Notes: generated by a model from the letters alone, not told the origin. 64,000 nt of DNA from Trifolium pratense (GCF_020283565.1 NC_060061.1:14483362-14547361), one strand, 5' to 3'; positions 47,765 to 60,823 are shown, numbered from the stretch's first letter. Program-made: numbers and translations.

Positions 47765-50700
47765 ATGTCGAAATCATTGAATCTCATCAAGGAACACGCT
47801 TCCAATCCCAAACTATGGTTGATCGTCGGAATAGGACTTGCCGGAGGAATCGTCGTTGTATCGGAGACACGCCGTAGAAGACGCCGCCGTAACACTCCAA
47901 AACCTGATTTTGGTGCTTTTATTGAACGCTTTGAGCTTCTTCCCTTCCCTCAACCTCCTCCTCCTGCAGCTAAGCAAATGCTCGGTTCTCTCAACTTTGC
48001 CATAAGCGACATGTTAGTTCCTTAAAGTTTTAAGCTTTGGTTTAATTTGAGTAAAAAAGATTGGTTTTTTATACTCTTTTTTTAATGGGGTTGTATAGAA
48101 AATTTGCCGATATTTTTTTATGCCTTTTTGATTTGCCATAAAGGATTTTTTAGTTTTTAGACATAATTAATGTTTTTTTTAAGCATTGGTTTATTTTAGT
48201 ATTTGTTGAGTTAAAAAGATCAGTTTTTTATGTTTTATGTTTCTTGGGGTTGTCTAGAAAATTTGCTGATATTTTGTGATGCATTTGTATATTAAGGGGA
48301 ATGGGGGGCTGATAATCAAGCCGTGAGGTAAGTAAAGTCTCGCCAACGATCATTCCTGAACGATTTGTCTTGGGGAGCTCATTAATCACTTGAGCCCAAT
48401 GCCTTGGTTTGTATATTACATCATTTGATTTACCATAAAGGGAGTGTTAGATTTTAGACATGATTATTGTTGTTTATACACTGGTTTTGTACTTTTGTTT
48501 TTAGTATTTGTTGAGTCATAAAGTTTTATTTTTTTAATTTTTTATGGTTTATGTTTCTTGGGGTTGAAGAGAAAATTTGCTGAGAGGTTTAGTATGTGAT
48601 ATTTTTATCTGGGTGTGTTGAGGTTTCTATTGTTGGGGTTTTTCAGATTTGATGTAAAAGGCTATGTGACGGGGTTTGGAAATCCTGAGTGGAAGAAAAC
48701 CCACGAGCAGGCGGAGAAGACTGCACTTGTGGTGACTGCTCTGCTCTTCAATGGGGCTACTTGTGTTGGCAAGACTGTTATGGATGAATTCTCTTTCGGG
48801 TGAGGAGTTCTTTTGCAATTACTCATCTCTGTGTAGTTATCTGAAACAATCGTTCACATGTGATTTAGTTAAGACGTTATTATCTCAGGTTTTCTGGTGA
48901 GAACAAGTATTATGGAACTCCAACTAATCCTAAGATGCCATCATGTATCCCGGGAGGTTCTTCTAGTGGTTCAGCAGTAGCAGTTGCTGCGGGACTTGTT
49001 GACTTCGCTATTGGTGGGTTTGTGTGGTACCTATATTACTACCTCTAATTGCTTAAAATGCAAATTATTAGGTTTATTTATTACCTTCTTAATATTTTGG
49101 TCATTTATGGCTGTATCATATTCATTCTAGCAATTGAAGCCTATATCGTATTTTGGATTTTGGTCATTTACTGGTTTATTTAGTACCTACATTCATTTTG
49201 GCGATTCTAATATTATTATTGTGTTTAATGACTGGTATTCTACCAAATCACATTCCTGGAAAAGCTTTTTAGCTCTATTTCTTTGAATTTAATGACCTCT
49301 TAGCTTGCTCGAATGAGTAAAAGTAGCCCCCCCCCCCCCCCCAGTTCAACAATATTTCATCTCGACTACTTATCTGTTTGGTGGGCGGTAGTTATATAAT
49401 CTGGAACGCATGCTTATATGGTAATAATAGTTATATCTAACAATTTTTCAATTTCCTGGAGCTCATACATTTAAAGTTTGAATGTAGTTAGTAATATTAG
49501 ACCTTTCGCTCGTGAGGGAAATGTCATCTTGATAATTTTTTAAAGAAATGTTTTCAATTTGTGTTGTGATCTATAAAATATAATGGCTGTAAAAGTTTCA
49601 TGATTCCAATTCTTAGTCTGTTATTGTGATCTCTATGATATATTATTGCTGCATAGCTTACCATGCATAATGCTGTTTATCAAGAATAAACTTAATGGGC
49701 ACTTGCAGTTATATTGTGCTGTGGCCTTTGGATTTGGTACTGGTAACTGTTTGTTTGATTTTCGTATCTTAACATGTATCATGTATGTGAACTTGGAACA
49801 TTATTGTCTCTTTGTAGGTACTGATACTACAGGATGTGTGAGAATTCCAGCATCACTCTGTGGCATTTTTGGTTTTAGACCATCCCACGGGGCTGTATCT
49901 ACCATTGGAGTACTTCCAAATGCACAAAGCTTAGACACCATTGGTAAGATGCATAGTTTTGTGTTGTTTTTTTTGCTATGATTATAATTGGTCATAAGTT
50001 ATATTTTTCGATTAAAATAAGTTAATAAGAAATTATGCATAGTGAGGTGAATGGGACTCAAATATTTCCCAGTTCTAACATTTCTTGAATAAATGTTTTA
50101 ATATATTTTCTTTAGATTGCTGATTATTTCATTGCATAATTGCATTGCAGGATGGTTTGCTCGCGATCCATCTGTCCTGCATCATGTTGGACATGTTTTA
50201 CTTCAATTGAATTCAGTGGATACCAAAAGGTCAAGGTGTATTATATTTGCCGATGATCTCTTTCAATTTTCCAAAGATGCTACACAGAAGTCAATTTATG
50301 TCATTGGGAAAGCTATAGAGAATATGTCTGGATGTAAGTTTTCTGTAAGACAAAGGTTGATCTCTAGAACAAATTACCAAACAAAAGGAATTTCGTGTAA
50401 TTATTAAGTGTTTTGGTTATTTTGGTTTTGCAGATCAGGCTCCAAAGCATATGAATCTTTGTGAGTATATTGTTTCAAAAGTGCCTAGTCTAAGGCTTCA
50501 TGAGCAATCAGCCAACCAACAAAATGGAACATCTATTTTGAAAACTCTCTCATCGGTTATGCTTTCATTACAAAGGTATCTATTTAATGTTAAATCGTTT
50601 TATCATTTGCTTTATTATAATTAATCATGTTGTTTAAATATATTGCATCATTGTTTTATGTTGAGGGCCATATATATCTATGTGACAAATGTGTTTTAAT

Positions 50701-53700
50701 CTGTTCAGATACGAATTTAAAGCCAACTATGAAGAGTGGGTTAAATCAGTCAACCGTAGGTTACGCCGTTGTGTGCCTAAACATGTTAGTGAAGCCGTTT
50801 ATACTACACATGATAATATAAAAGCCTTGTATAAAGTCAGGACTGAGATGCGTGGTGCACTTCAAAGTCTGTTAAAGGTACTTTGTCTGTTTGTTTCATA
50901 CCATCCTTTTTTTGTACATATTCTTTTATGGTAAGGAACCCTTTCCAAGTTGTAATAAATTATATTAGAAGAAAGCTTGAAAAAGACAATCCAGTAGTTA
51001 AGTATAACAATATTTTCTATGATCACTTTTGGATCGTCTTGATAGGGAATTTCAATATATAACACCTATATCTTTGATTCCCATAATGAAGTGGCCAAAA
51101 TAATTTTAGGCAAGTTTACTCTATTTATCCATGCTACCTTACTATCTCCTGGTTTTGACTGTCCAACAGGATGGTGGAATACTAGTTGTTCCCTCTGTAG
51201 CAGACAGTCCACTAAAGCTTAATGCAAAGAAAGGTTTTTGTTCTGATTTCCATGATAGAACTTTCGCATTATCCAGCATTGCGAGTATGTCTGGATGTTG
51301 TCAGGTAAATTGATATCATTTAGGTCTAGAGTAATATTTTTTCTTTTCTCAATTTTTATTTATTGCTCTAAAACTTTGTTGGACTTATGTGATGCTCTTA
51401 CATTACTTCCAGGTTACGATTCCGTTAGGATATCACGATGATCGTTGTATTTCTGTTTCATTCATCTCAGCCCATGGAGGTGACAAATTTCTTCTAGATA
51501 CGGTCCTAGATATGTATACAACTCTTCAAGAGCAGGCTAGCTCTGGCTTTGACTCCTTGCCATTACCAAGCATCAACGGAAACATGGAACCTTCTGAAGT
51601 TTCAAAGGAGAAGGTTGGTTTTCTCTAGCATTTTTCAACAGGATATTATTTCTTACTATAAGTTTGTCTGTTCAGTTATCTAGTAAAACCATGATGTGAA
51701 GTTGGATTGTTCTCAATGTGGTATTTTAGGCTTTGTCTGGGAGTTAGGAGGGAAATGAAATAGAGGACTTCGGGGGAAAGGAAGGAGAAAATAGAAGTGG
51801 AAAAGATGATAGCCTCTCCTATACGGTGAACTCAAAAAATGTATTGTGAGAGGAGGGGGTTTAGGAGGGGGCTTTGACAAATTCTCCCAAATCATTTCCC
51901 TCTGTTATAATACTCTCAAAACAGACAAAACAAAATCAATCATAAGTATTCTCCTCCCCTCAATTTTTTTCCTCCCCTCAATTTTTTTCCTCCCAAACTT
52001 AAATCTTTTTAATCTAAAGTATGACTGGAAAATGTACTGAACCTGAACCTTTCTCTTAAATTCCCACTACACAGTTCTTCTGATTTCTCACACCTGTCCA
52101 CCGATTCTGTATGATGAGCTAGTTCTTGGTTTGAGCCCTATGACTTATCCTTGAAACTTGCTCTCCTCTTCTGATATTCACACTTGAGCTTTTGCTCCAA
52201 TCTTATCAAATTTTTATATCTGGATGAGATGAGAAAAATGTTCTCCAATGGAACAAAAAGTAGGTGTGTTATTTGATGTCTCAAGTTGCAGCTTTTGGTG
52301 CTTAGTCCTTCCAATACCACCGCGGTTCCTCATAGAGCATGATCGAGATGAACAAATCTTTAATCCAAAGTTCTCAGGTTGGGATGAGCAAGATTCACTT
52401 CTTGCTACCTGGGTTGCTCCCATGGATTTCATATTGTCTTCTGCCTCACAGCCTTGCCTCATTGGATGTGTGCACTTCTGGCAGATTTGGGAGCAAATTC
52501 GCAAGTTTTTCCAACTCCTCTGAGGTATGTAACATTAGGAAGGAAAACAAATCAATTTTAGAATACCCTAGCTCAAATCAAAGCAATTGTAGATTCAATT
52601 ATTGTGTGCCGATACTCCCTGGCCACGAATAATGCGCCTTCCACTCCCTCTGTTCCCTACGTGGCATTGTAGACCAGGACCTTATTTTGAGACGATGAAA
52701 AAGTTTTATCCGAATGTAATCTGCGAGTGACTAATAAAATTGGCTCTACTTTCTTGAGTAAATCCATTTTCTTCTGTCTATATCTTCCACTATTTAATGA
52801 ACCATTTGAATTCTTAGTAATCTACGGGTACCAGACCCGGTGGAATCTTCATGCAGATATCTATATTTTATAGCCTTTGTTGATGGTCACCGAAAGTCCA
52901 CTTGGATTTATCCCCTTATCTAGTCAAGTCGCTTATTAGACACAGAAACCTGTTGTAATTTGTTTCATGAAATTTGTTTCTGCCTACATTGTTCATTCAA
53001 ATTATCATCCAATAGTTATCTCGTCATAATTTTTCATTTAGTTATTGGTCTAGCGTTTATATGTTATATATTGGAATTGGATAATTTAATTTAAGCTAAT
53101 AAAAGAAATGCTTTGCAGGGAAATGCAGCATTTAAAGAAAAGCAATGGGATAAGGCAATCACTCACTATACTGATGCAATCGAATTGAATGGGACAAATG
53201 CAACTTACTACTGCAACCGAGCAGCTGCTTTGTTAAAGCTAGGATGGTATGGAGGTTTTCCTGTCTGTCAACAATACCCTGACACTTTAACCATTTCTTG
53301 TGATTGCGATTCTCACCTATTAACGTATGCAGCTTTCAACTAGCGGAAGAAGACTGCAGTAAGGCAATATTGCATGATAAGAAGGTGAGAAGATAGGCAT
53401 ATAACAGTGGCTATGGAACTTTTTTGTTTGTTTTTTGGTATTCTAATATAGTAATATCTGAGTCGAATTATTATTTTTACACTAATAAGGAATGGAGTCT
53501 TATCTGATAGGAGCTTATTATTGTTTGTGTACCTCGATAATGGGTGATTTAGTGATGTTTAATTTATGGATTTCTTTATTTTGAAGGGATTCTTTAGATT
53601 ATACTGACAGAATCTGTATAAATATGTATAACATTAATCTCTTGTACTAAGAACGGTATGTAATTTCCATGCAGAATGTGAAGGCATATCTGAGACGTGG

Positions 53701-54111
53701 AACTGCTAGAGTATCACTATTACGGTATAAGGAGGCTCTCGAAGGTGAGCCTTAAGTTCTACACAAATGTATTCGGTTTCTGCTAGTTTTATTTCTTGTA
53801 TAAGCTTAAATATCGATTTCGTTCCTGCAAATATATCACCTTTTGCTTTTAGTGGTATACTTCCAAAAATAGGCAATATATCTTTCATTGATGAGACACG
53901 GGAAAATTCTTTAGCAAAGTGTCGCTCATAGTTGCCATAGCACTTGTCTTCTCATTTGCTGTTCATTATTTTTTAACCTTACACTTCATATTGTCCTTAA
54001 TGATGTTCCTTTTTCTTATGTTCTGCAGATTTCAAGCATGCTCTTGTTCTTGAACCACAGAACAAGGATGCAACTCGCGCTGAGCAAAGAGTCAGAAAAT
54101 TGATGAGTTGA
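47765..54111 (+). CDS. OM64: OM64/TOC64-like amidase-TPR receptor
   Basis: Outer-membrane receptor that docks Hsp70/Hsp90-bound preproteins through its TPR domain; Arabidopsis OM64 is mitochondrial and its paralogue TOC64 is chloroplastic. Thirteen exons: 47765-48012, 48647-48799, 48889-49013, 49818-49943, 50151-50333, 50434-50575, 50709-50877, 51170-51304, 51413-51613, 53119-53246, 53333-53384, 53675-53744 and 54029-54111; all in phase, 604 aa. Order: N-terminal membrane anchor (LWLIVGIGLAGGIVVV, then a run of Arg), amidase-like domain (about 45-465) and three TPR repeats (GNAAFKEKQWDKAITHYTDA; ATYYCNRAAALLKLGCFQLA; VKAYLRRGTARVSLLRYKEA). The amidase core words GGSSSGSA and GTDTTGCVRIP are present, but the usual catalytic Ser of the GGS nucleophile word is Cys here, so amidase activity is unlikely, as reported for this family. 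Anchor and start match OM64 better than TOC64. Confidence 0.94.
49328..49342. repeat. Poly-C tract in OM64 intron 3
   Basis: Run of 15 C residues, unusual in this AT-rich DNA and prone to length error or polymorphism. Confidence 0.85.
51736..51998. mobile_element. Small MITE-like element in OM64 intron 9
   Basis: The left end GTCTGGGAGTTAGGAGGG pairs in inverse orientation with the right end CTCAATTTTTTTCCTCCCAAAC. The interior is GA-rich then CT-rich. The right side has a CTCCCCTCAATTTTTTTC unit duplicated. No clear target duplication. Confidence 0.45.
52240..52640 (+). pseudogene. Copia gag fragment in OM64 intron 9
   Basis: Read across frames, the segment gives copia gag words in order: IPPRFLIEHDRDEQIFNPKF, then GWDEQDSLLATW, GCVHFWQIWEQIRKFF and LAQIKAIVDSII. 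At least two frameshifts and a stop interrupt it. No LTR, protease or reverse transcriptase follows. It is an old, isolated gag remnant unrelated to the full copia copy at 36.8 kb. Confidence 0.65.
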
Positions 54112-54565
54112 GTGTGCTTTTTCTCTCCCTCCCTCCCTCCAAGAGAAAATCAATAGTTGTGGAAAATTATACAAATATTCTCTCCCCGTCATAAATTTTA
54201 TTCAACCCTATTGGATTATTATGCCAATAATTTTGGACCTGCATATATAAGATTGGCCTAGTAGCCTCTGTACATTTTAAATTAAAGTGCACGTCATATC
54301 ATATTTGCTTCAAATGATATAGTGAAATACGAATTTGTTACAATAGAGATCATTTTTTTCTTTCTAGAATCGGAATATTTGTATCATTTGCCGATATAGC
54401 AACCTAAAATAGTGATATAATAGTATAATAGTATTGATCACTTGTCCACGATGGACCACTTGAAGAAGTGGTTCATATTAAAATTTGCCGATATAGCAAC
54501 CTAAAATGGTATTCTAATTCAAGATTCTCCAACATTTCATTATTTTGTGATGAGATTGTTCCATA
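54112..54565. other. Convergent 3' ends of OM64 and metacaspase 1
   Basis: About 450 bp between two converging stop codons. It contains a CCCTCCCTCCCTCC run at about 54127 and AT-rich DNA with a repeated TTTGCCGATATAGCAACCTAAAAT segment (about 54388 and 54483). No gene. Confidence 0.5.
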
Positions 54566-56306
54566 TCATAGTAGAAACTGCTTTTTATACATGTCAAACA
54601 ACTCCGAGGATGATAATTGTGCCTCCTGCAAATCCAATTCCACGCCATTTTGTAGCATCAACATCATACTTTATAGTAAATATTTATATTATTCTAATAT
54701 GAAACTAATAAGTGTATGTGTGCGCGCGTGCACAAGAAAGAGTATAATACCTGTTTGATGCGTAGGCCAAGAAGTTTATTTAAGAGTGAAGCAATTGGAC
54801 CATTTAGAGTAACTATGCCTGTTTTAGTACCATGAATGGTAGAACGCATGGTACTAAGCAAATTACCATAAGTCAATCCTGTTTCATTTTGCACTGTTTG
54901 GATGAAACTATAAGTCAATGCACCTGTAACTTCTTTGCCACTTAAAGCCTATCTACACCAATCCACATAAATATATATTCATCAATCACTTTCTCCAAAA
55001 AAATGAGTATGTTCGGATTGCTGGTATACGGTAGAATGAAGTGAAATAGAATAACATACATAGTTATTTCATTTCCTTCTGCTATATACCAGAAATCCAA
55101 ACATACCCTTATATAGGAAAGAAAAATCTTGGAAATATATAGAAAGGAAAAAAATGATTACTGACAGATGTGTCTACAGAGACTTGATCATCATCACAAG
55201 CTGAAATACAAATTGCTACTCCTCCTTTTGTGCCTTTATAAGTTCTTGAACTTGTAAGATCCTCCCATGTGTAATACCCTTCCCTTTTAAAACAGAAGAA
55301 AAATATTCAATTCACAATAGGCATGGACACTCCACTAAATAAGCATTGTAACTAAACTAACCTGTTCATCTTGCATACAAATGATAAATCAAGAACATTC
55401 CCACTATGACATGCATCAATAATAGCATGAAGTTTAGCACCAAATGGTAGTGGTCTAACAATTGTTGCATTGATCTCATCATTCAGTATCTTTCCTTTGT
55501 GCTCATAATCAACAGGACAAATCGCATTATCATACCTATGTTCAATCTCATTCATGTTCATTTCCTGTGTGCCATGTCCTGAGTAATGAAACACTAATGA
55601 GTCCCCTGATTTGCTACCCTCAATCAGCCACCTTAAAGCCATTTGAATGTTATATTTCGTTGGTATTTTTAGTGGATTTCTCTCCTCCTTATCATCTGCA
55701 GGCAAGTTATGAATGCTCATTTTCTCAAATTATTATTGGAGTTGATGTGTCGGTGTCCGTGTCGTGTCTGGTGTCCGTGCTTCATAGCATATATATATAT
55801 ATTTATGCCAAATGTAAGCAAATATCATGTTTATGAAGTATGAGAAATGCGATAATACCTGTGAGCATGAGAATGGAGTCACTTGGAAACCCAAATTCCT
55901 TCATCAGAAAGTATTTCATACACTTTACATCATTGATAGAGCCCTTAAGTCTATAACTCTTCCCATGGTAGCAAATTCCACACAAAACTGCCCTTTTTGA
56001 GCCATATGGAGAAGGAGGAATCAAGGGGTATGAAGGTCTTAAAGGCTGAGGCTGAAGATAATATCCATACTGAGCTGTCCCATAATTACCTGAATTGCTG
56101 TTAATTACTGAACTAGTTGTTATAGTGTTCATGAAGCCTCTAAAAAGACCTGCAATATGATTAAGAGAGTTGTAGGCTTGATTCATTGGACCTGTGGATT
56201 GAACATGTGTGATGCCATTGCACATTGAACACTTAAAGGCTTGGATTTCTGGTGGAACCACTAGTAGTGTTCCACATTGGTTACATCTTTGTTGTTTATT
56301 CGCCAT
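54566..56306 (-). CDS. Type I metacaspase, copy 1
   Basis: Cysteine protease of the plant metacaspase family; type I members cut after Arg/Lys and are linked to programmed cell death and protein quality control. Five exons: 55859-56306, 55362-55695, 55166-55283, 54751-54948 and 54566-54625; in phase, 385 aa. N-terminal LSD1-type zinc finger with C8, C11, C26 and C29 (CxxC-x14-CxxC), then a Gln/Pro/Tyr-rich linker, then the p20 domain with the KRAVLCGICYHGKSYRLKGS word. Catalytic dyad: H190 (HYSGHG) and C245 (IIDACHSG). The p10 region (SACDDDQVSVDTSALSGKEV) follows. I start at 56306 (MANKQQRC) because family members begin close to the zinc finger; an upstream in-frame ATG would add 17 residues. 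A tandem paralogue with the same exon pattern lies 1 kb upstream. Intron 1 contains a short TGTCGGTGTCC-type repeat. Confidence 0.94.
55733..55795. repeat. GTGTC-rich dispersed repeat fragment (1)
   Basis: TGTGTCGGTGTCCGTGTCG-type block followed by GTGCTTCATAGCA in intron 1 of metacaspase copy 1. Related pieces lie at 58024 and 61984. A short (AT)n run follows at about 55788. Confidence 0.55.
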
Positions 56307-57287
56307 TGTAATAATTTCCTTTTTCTCGTTTGAAGATATGATGAATGGTAGAGACAATGAAAGAAAAATGAGGCTTAGAAATTATGAATAGATAGATAGG
56401 AAACAGTTTACAGAAAGTGTACATAAACTTCATTTAAGATGAAGAATAGGATTCTAACTATGGCTTTATCTAGTGGAGAGTGAATATCTTGACTTATTTG
56501 TTTTTGTCTATGTACAATTATTGGTGAGATGAAAGAATCAAGAATAAGGATCCCAAGGAATTTAGCATACATTTTTTTGGGTACATTTAGCTTACATATT
56601 TATGTAATGTATTTTAAGACTTGACATTTACATATAGAATGTATGGTTCAACTTATTGGAAAAAATTCAAGTCTCACAATCAATTAGAGATAAGACCTGA
56701 AAAGAATCTAGAAAAAATGAACCATTCTCATCTTACAGTTTTATAGAATTGAATAATTAGAAGATGATATAAAAGTCGGTCATAGATTGGTCGGACTCGT
56801 TATCCACTATGTTATCCAAGCAACGAGCTCAATAGCACCAGATGTGAAAGAGTGTATTACAAGGTTTGTCTCTAAATCTGCTTCACGATAACTGCTTATT
56901 CTTATGAACTTGAAATGCCCTGATGTGTTACAAGTTGCACGAAATTGTTTGTTGCAATATTAACTTGCAAGTGCATAGACAATAATGCGAGTACTGTCTC
57001 GAGTTTTGTATAGTAAGCATCTCCAACGGTGGTTGTTCCTCTTTTGTCTCTTGATTTGGAAAATTAGTGAAATTTGGATTCAAATGAAATGTCGTGTCTG
57101 TACAACTTCACAATTATTGATGCTACAGTTGAATTGAATTTGAATACAAACATTGATTCAGATTTATAAAAAGAAATACTACAAATTCTGTCTGTCCCAT
57201 TCTTAATTAAGAAAAAATGTAAAAACCGCGGGAATATGCAGTTGAAGACCTCGTGAATTGCAGTTAACTTGTATTGTATCCTCATGA
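56307..57287. other. Between the two metacaspases
   Basis: Holds the probable promoter and 5' UTR of metacaspase copy 1 and the 3' flank of copy 2. The 73-codon frame at 57064-57285 is not supported. No repeat recognised. Confidence 0.45.
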
Positions 57288-59277
57288 TTACAACGCGAAT
57301 ACTCTTGTAGAAACATCAAATTTCTCAGATGATGATAAAAGAGGATCCTGCAATATGCATTCAGTTTCATCATGAAATCCTATATAAACAAATTATATAC
57401 AAAAAAATATCATTAATTAAATGGTATGAGATATTTGCTTCATGCACAGTCGCAAGGAGGTAGGTAACATATGATATAACTTTGCAAGAATTGTTCCTGC
57501 TAATAGTCCTCAACTATAGTTTGAAAAGAATATATGCATGAGAAAAATAATGAAGGGTCTTAATTATAAGTTGAAAGAATCAAATCCATACAACATTACT
57601 CAAACTTTGAATTCCAAAGATTAATTGTCACATATATTTTATAGTAAGTCAAAAAGCTTTGATTTGTGGAAAGAATTCCACTCTTAAAGTAAGGTACTAG
57701 TAGTATATAACATTAGAGCACATGGTATAAACACAAAACTTTAATAAATAAGCATGGAAAATAGGTAGTGATGGAATCAAACCTGTGCAATTATTTTACT
57801 GTGGAAGATATGGTGCAAGATGCGATTATTGCATGATCTGCTTCTTCTGTTAATCTTTTTAATTTCATCATGCATCTTTGCCAGTAGACCCCTATAAGTA
57901 ATTCCATTTGGGTTTTCTCTAATTGTTTTTGTCAAAAGATAAGTCAAAACACCATTCATTCCCTTTCCACCAAAAACCTACGTATATCGGTTAGTCAAAA
58001 CCTAGCCATAATGTGAATACATATATGAAGCATACATGACACTGACACGTTGATACATGTAATAAATTAATTGAATGCGATCACATATGTCAGTGTCATG
58101 CTAGAAACCAGACACACCTACAATCAGAAATGACAGTACTTACCGCACTATCAGTAGCCATTTGGCTATCCTCACAAGCACTGAGACAAATAGCCAATCC
58201 ACCACTTGTATGTTTTCTCATAGGTTCTTTAGAAGGTGGCTTGTTATCCTCCCAAATGCCTCTGCAACCACAAAATTAATCACATAGAAGATGGAAATTA
58301 AATTAAGTCAAATCATTGTACAATCTACCATGAAAATGACATTTACCTTTCATAGTTATAGACATGTAAAAGATCAAGAATTGTTCCACTATGACAAGCA
58401 TCAACAATAGCATGAAGTATGACACCTTTTTTGAGTGGCCAAACAATGGTAGAATTTAAGTCATTATCTTGAATCATTCCTTCTTTTATGAAATCAACAG
58501 GACAAAGAGTCTCATCAAATCCATCAATTTCATCTTCCTTAAAATCTGGCTGTTGCAAACCGTGTCCTGAAAAGTAAAAGACTAACGAGTCACCTGCCTC
58601 ACAGTCCTTCACAAGCCATCTTAAGGACTCCATTATGTTGTGTTTTGTTGGTATTAAGTTGGCATTCTGCTCTTGTTCTGCACAATGTGGAGGATAAACA
58701 TGTTGATGGACTAAACTGACTAATAGAAGACGATGCATTCCAAGATAAGAGACTATAGTGATAGCGTTTGACACGTTCAAGAACAAAAATAACAGTTTAC
58801 TCAATTATGATAGTCTAAGATACATTTTATAGTCATACCTGTGAGGACTCTTATGCACTCAATTGGAAACTTAAAAGTCTTAACCAGAAGCTCCTTCATG
58901 TTAATGGTATCATTAATGGTTCCCTTAAGCCTGAATTTCCTTTTTGCATAGGAAACTCCACAGAGAACCGCACGCTTGTTATATCTTCTAGGCAAAGGTG
59001 AGGGAAAGAACACCGAAGGAGATGATGATGACGACGACCAACCAAGCAAATTTCCATTCTTGTTTGAATTGTCAAGTTTGAACAATTTGGTTCCAATTTT
59101 CTTCACTGAACCAACCAAGCAGTTTTCCCTTGAAGTTGAATTACAAACATTACATAAAAAACTACAGCAACCTTTGCATGATGCTTTTGTTTCTCGACTA
59201 TGTTGATGAGAACTGCAAATGTTTGTGGGAGATAAATCACACTTTTTGTATCTTCTGTATTTGGATGTAGCTTCCAT
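57288..59277 (-). CDS. Type I metacaspase, copy 2, altered N-terminal finger
   Basis: Tandem paralogue of copy 1 on the same strand. Five exons: 58839-59277, 58347-58677, 58144-58261, 57783-57977 and 57288-57347. Exon sizes are nearly those of copy 1, which shows local duplication; in phase, 380 aa. Catalytic dyad kept: H185 (YFSGHG) and C241 (IVDACHSG). p10 region: SACEDSQMATDSAVFGGKG. The last exon ends LLSSSEKFDVSTRVFAL. The N-terminus differs: instead of CxxC-x14-CxxC it has scattered cysteines and a tight SCKGCCSFLCNVC cluster, so the LSD1 finger is not canonical. A Ser-rich run (WSSSSSSPS) replaces the Gln/Pro linker. It is probably active but may have different partners or regulation. 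Confidence 0.92.
58024..58121. repeat. GTGTC-rich dispersed repeat fragment (2)
   Basis: GACACTGACACGTTGATAC word, then an AATTGAATGCGATCACATATG segment and a CAGTGTCATG/CCAGACACACC end, in intron 3 of metacaspase copy 2. Same word order as the longer copy at 61984. Confidence 0.5.
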
Positions 59278-60669
59278 TGTTTGCAGTGTAGGCTAAGCAT
59301 ACAAGAAGCTTCAAGATATATACAATGCAGATTTGTTGGTACATAGACACAGTGAAATGAAAAGCATAGAAAATTTCAGACTAGGCTTCAAGCTTTCAGA
59401 ATTGTACTTGGTTTTCATTTCTTACTTTTATTTATTTGTGATATTTAGGTTGAATCGATCGAACCATGATCCACCACAGGTATCACCGGTTCGATCTTCA
59501 GTCTGATTTTAAAAACATTGCTTTCAATAGGTCATAGGTATAGTAGATTATCAAACACAAGGGGGCCCATATTAGTAAATCAAGGACTATAATTGAAGAG
59601 ATGGAGAAACTGAAAATGAGTGGAAAATCAGAATATGTCTCATTTGTGTCCAAGTAAAGATATGCTTCTGTTTGGTATTCCTCACAATTTAAAGCAAGAA
59701 CCAGATTCTATAGTTGCTTAAAATGTGATTTATTTTCTTTTATTAAAAGATTCTTAAGCAGCCTGTGTTTCTACTTGGCTGCATTCCTTGGATTAAAAAA
59801 TATTAGAAGCTTCCCAAAATAGAAATCTATTCTGGCGTGGAACTTTTGTGACCTCTGCCGGCAATGTGGCATGCTCAAAGTCGGGTGTTTTGTATGAAAT
59901 GTAGATGAACCGGCCTTCTTTTTCTCTTTGGTCCGTCCTCCTTTTATAATTTTTTTTTTTTAATAATCGGAGGATGGACCGAGTATATAGATCATGGGCC
60001 GAATACTCTTTGATGGCTATAACTAGGCCAACATGAGATCCAAGTCCTTTGACCCTAGCCCGAGGTCTAACAAATATTTTATGACGGTACACAACCCCCA
60101 AGCATAAGATATATAAGGGTGAAATGATTAAGATAGTAAGTTGAAGTATAATTGAATAAAATGTAAGAGTGATATGCTTAATTTTATATTTGCTATAAGT
60201 TTTTTTTTTACAAACTAACTTAAAAAACCTATAAGAATAAACTGAAAACAACTTATGAATATGACATAAGTTAATTTCATAAGTACTCTCAAACAATGTC
60301 AAATTGAATATCAGCGTGTAGCGCCATAGACTCTCTCTTTGGCTTAGAGGTCGCTTCAATGGCTGAGCTGCTTAGGCTTGGTTTACTAGGAAGTGTGTGT
60401 GCTACGACTGCCTGTTACCGTTCTCGAGAGGTTGAGTCTCATGTCCTGGCTACCGAATTGCACCTCTACTTCCAGAAGTGGACCTCGATCCAACCGAAAA
60501 ACTATTCTGTGAAAAATACCTCAAAATTATATAATTTATGTAACAAGAAAAAATCAACCCATCCCATTGACATTCAGGCATTAACATGTTATTAGTTATT
60601 TATATATTCAATGCCTGCATTGCTTATATCATCTATTTTGTATTTTTTGATCTGTCCTTTTCTTTCAGT
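59278..60669. other. Gap between metacaspase 2 and UGT gene
   Basis: Probable metacaspase 2 promoter, then DNA of mixed composition. A minus frame of 188 codons (59793-60359) and a plus frame of 78 codons (60359-60595) are open, but they have low-complexity or unrecognised sequence and no splice or start context. I see no gene. Confidence 0.45.
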
Positions 60670-60677
60670 ATATAAAA
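60670..60677 (+). promoter_or_regulatory. Probable TATA box of the UGT gene
   Basis: TATAAAAA about 150 bp upstream of the UGT start codon at 60824, a plausible promoter distance with a short 5' UTR. Confidence 0.45.
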
Positions 60678-60823
60678 ACCAATTCAAAATTATTCTAGTC
60701 AGGTATAAATCACCTCCTACTAAAGTTAAACAAATAAAACAAAAGTACTACTCAATTAATTATGTATAAAAATATGTATATCTACAACCATGAATTTGTA
60801 TACATCCAATTGAGTTTGAGGCC

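Noticed and set aside
59793..60359. 188-codon minus-strand ORF
   Set aside because: Composition is Tyr/Lys/Ile-rich and membrane-like by chance in AT-rich DNA. No domain, splice structure or start context; part runs through low-complexity T runs.
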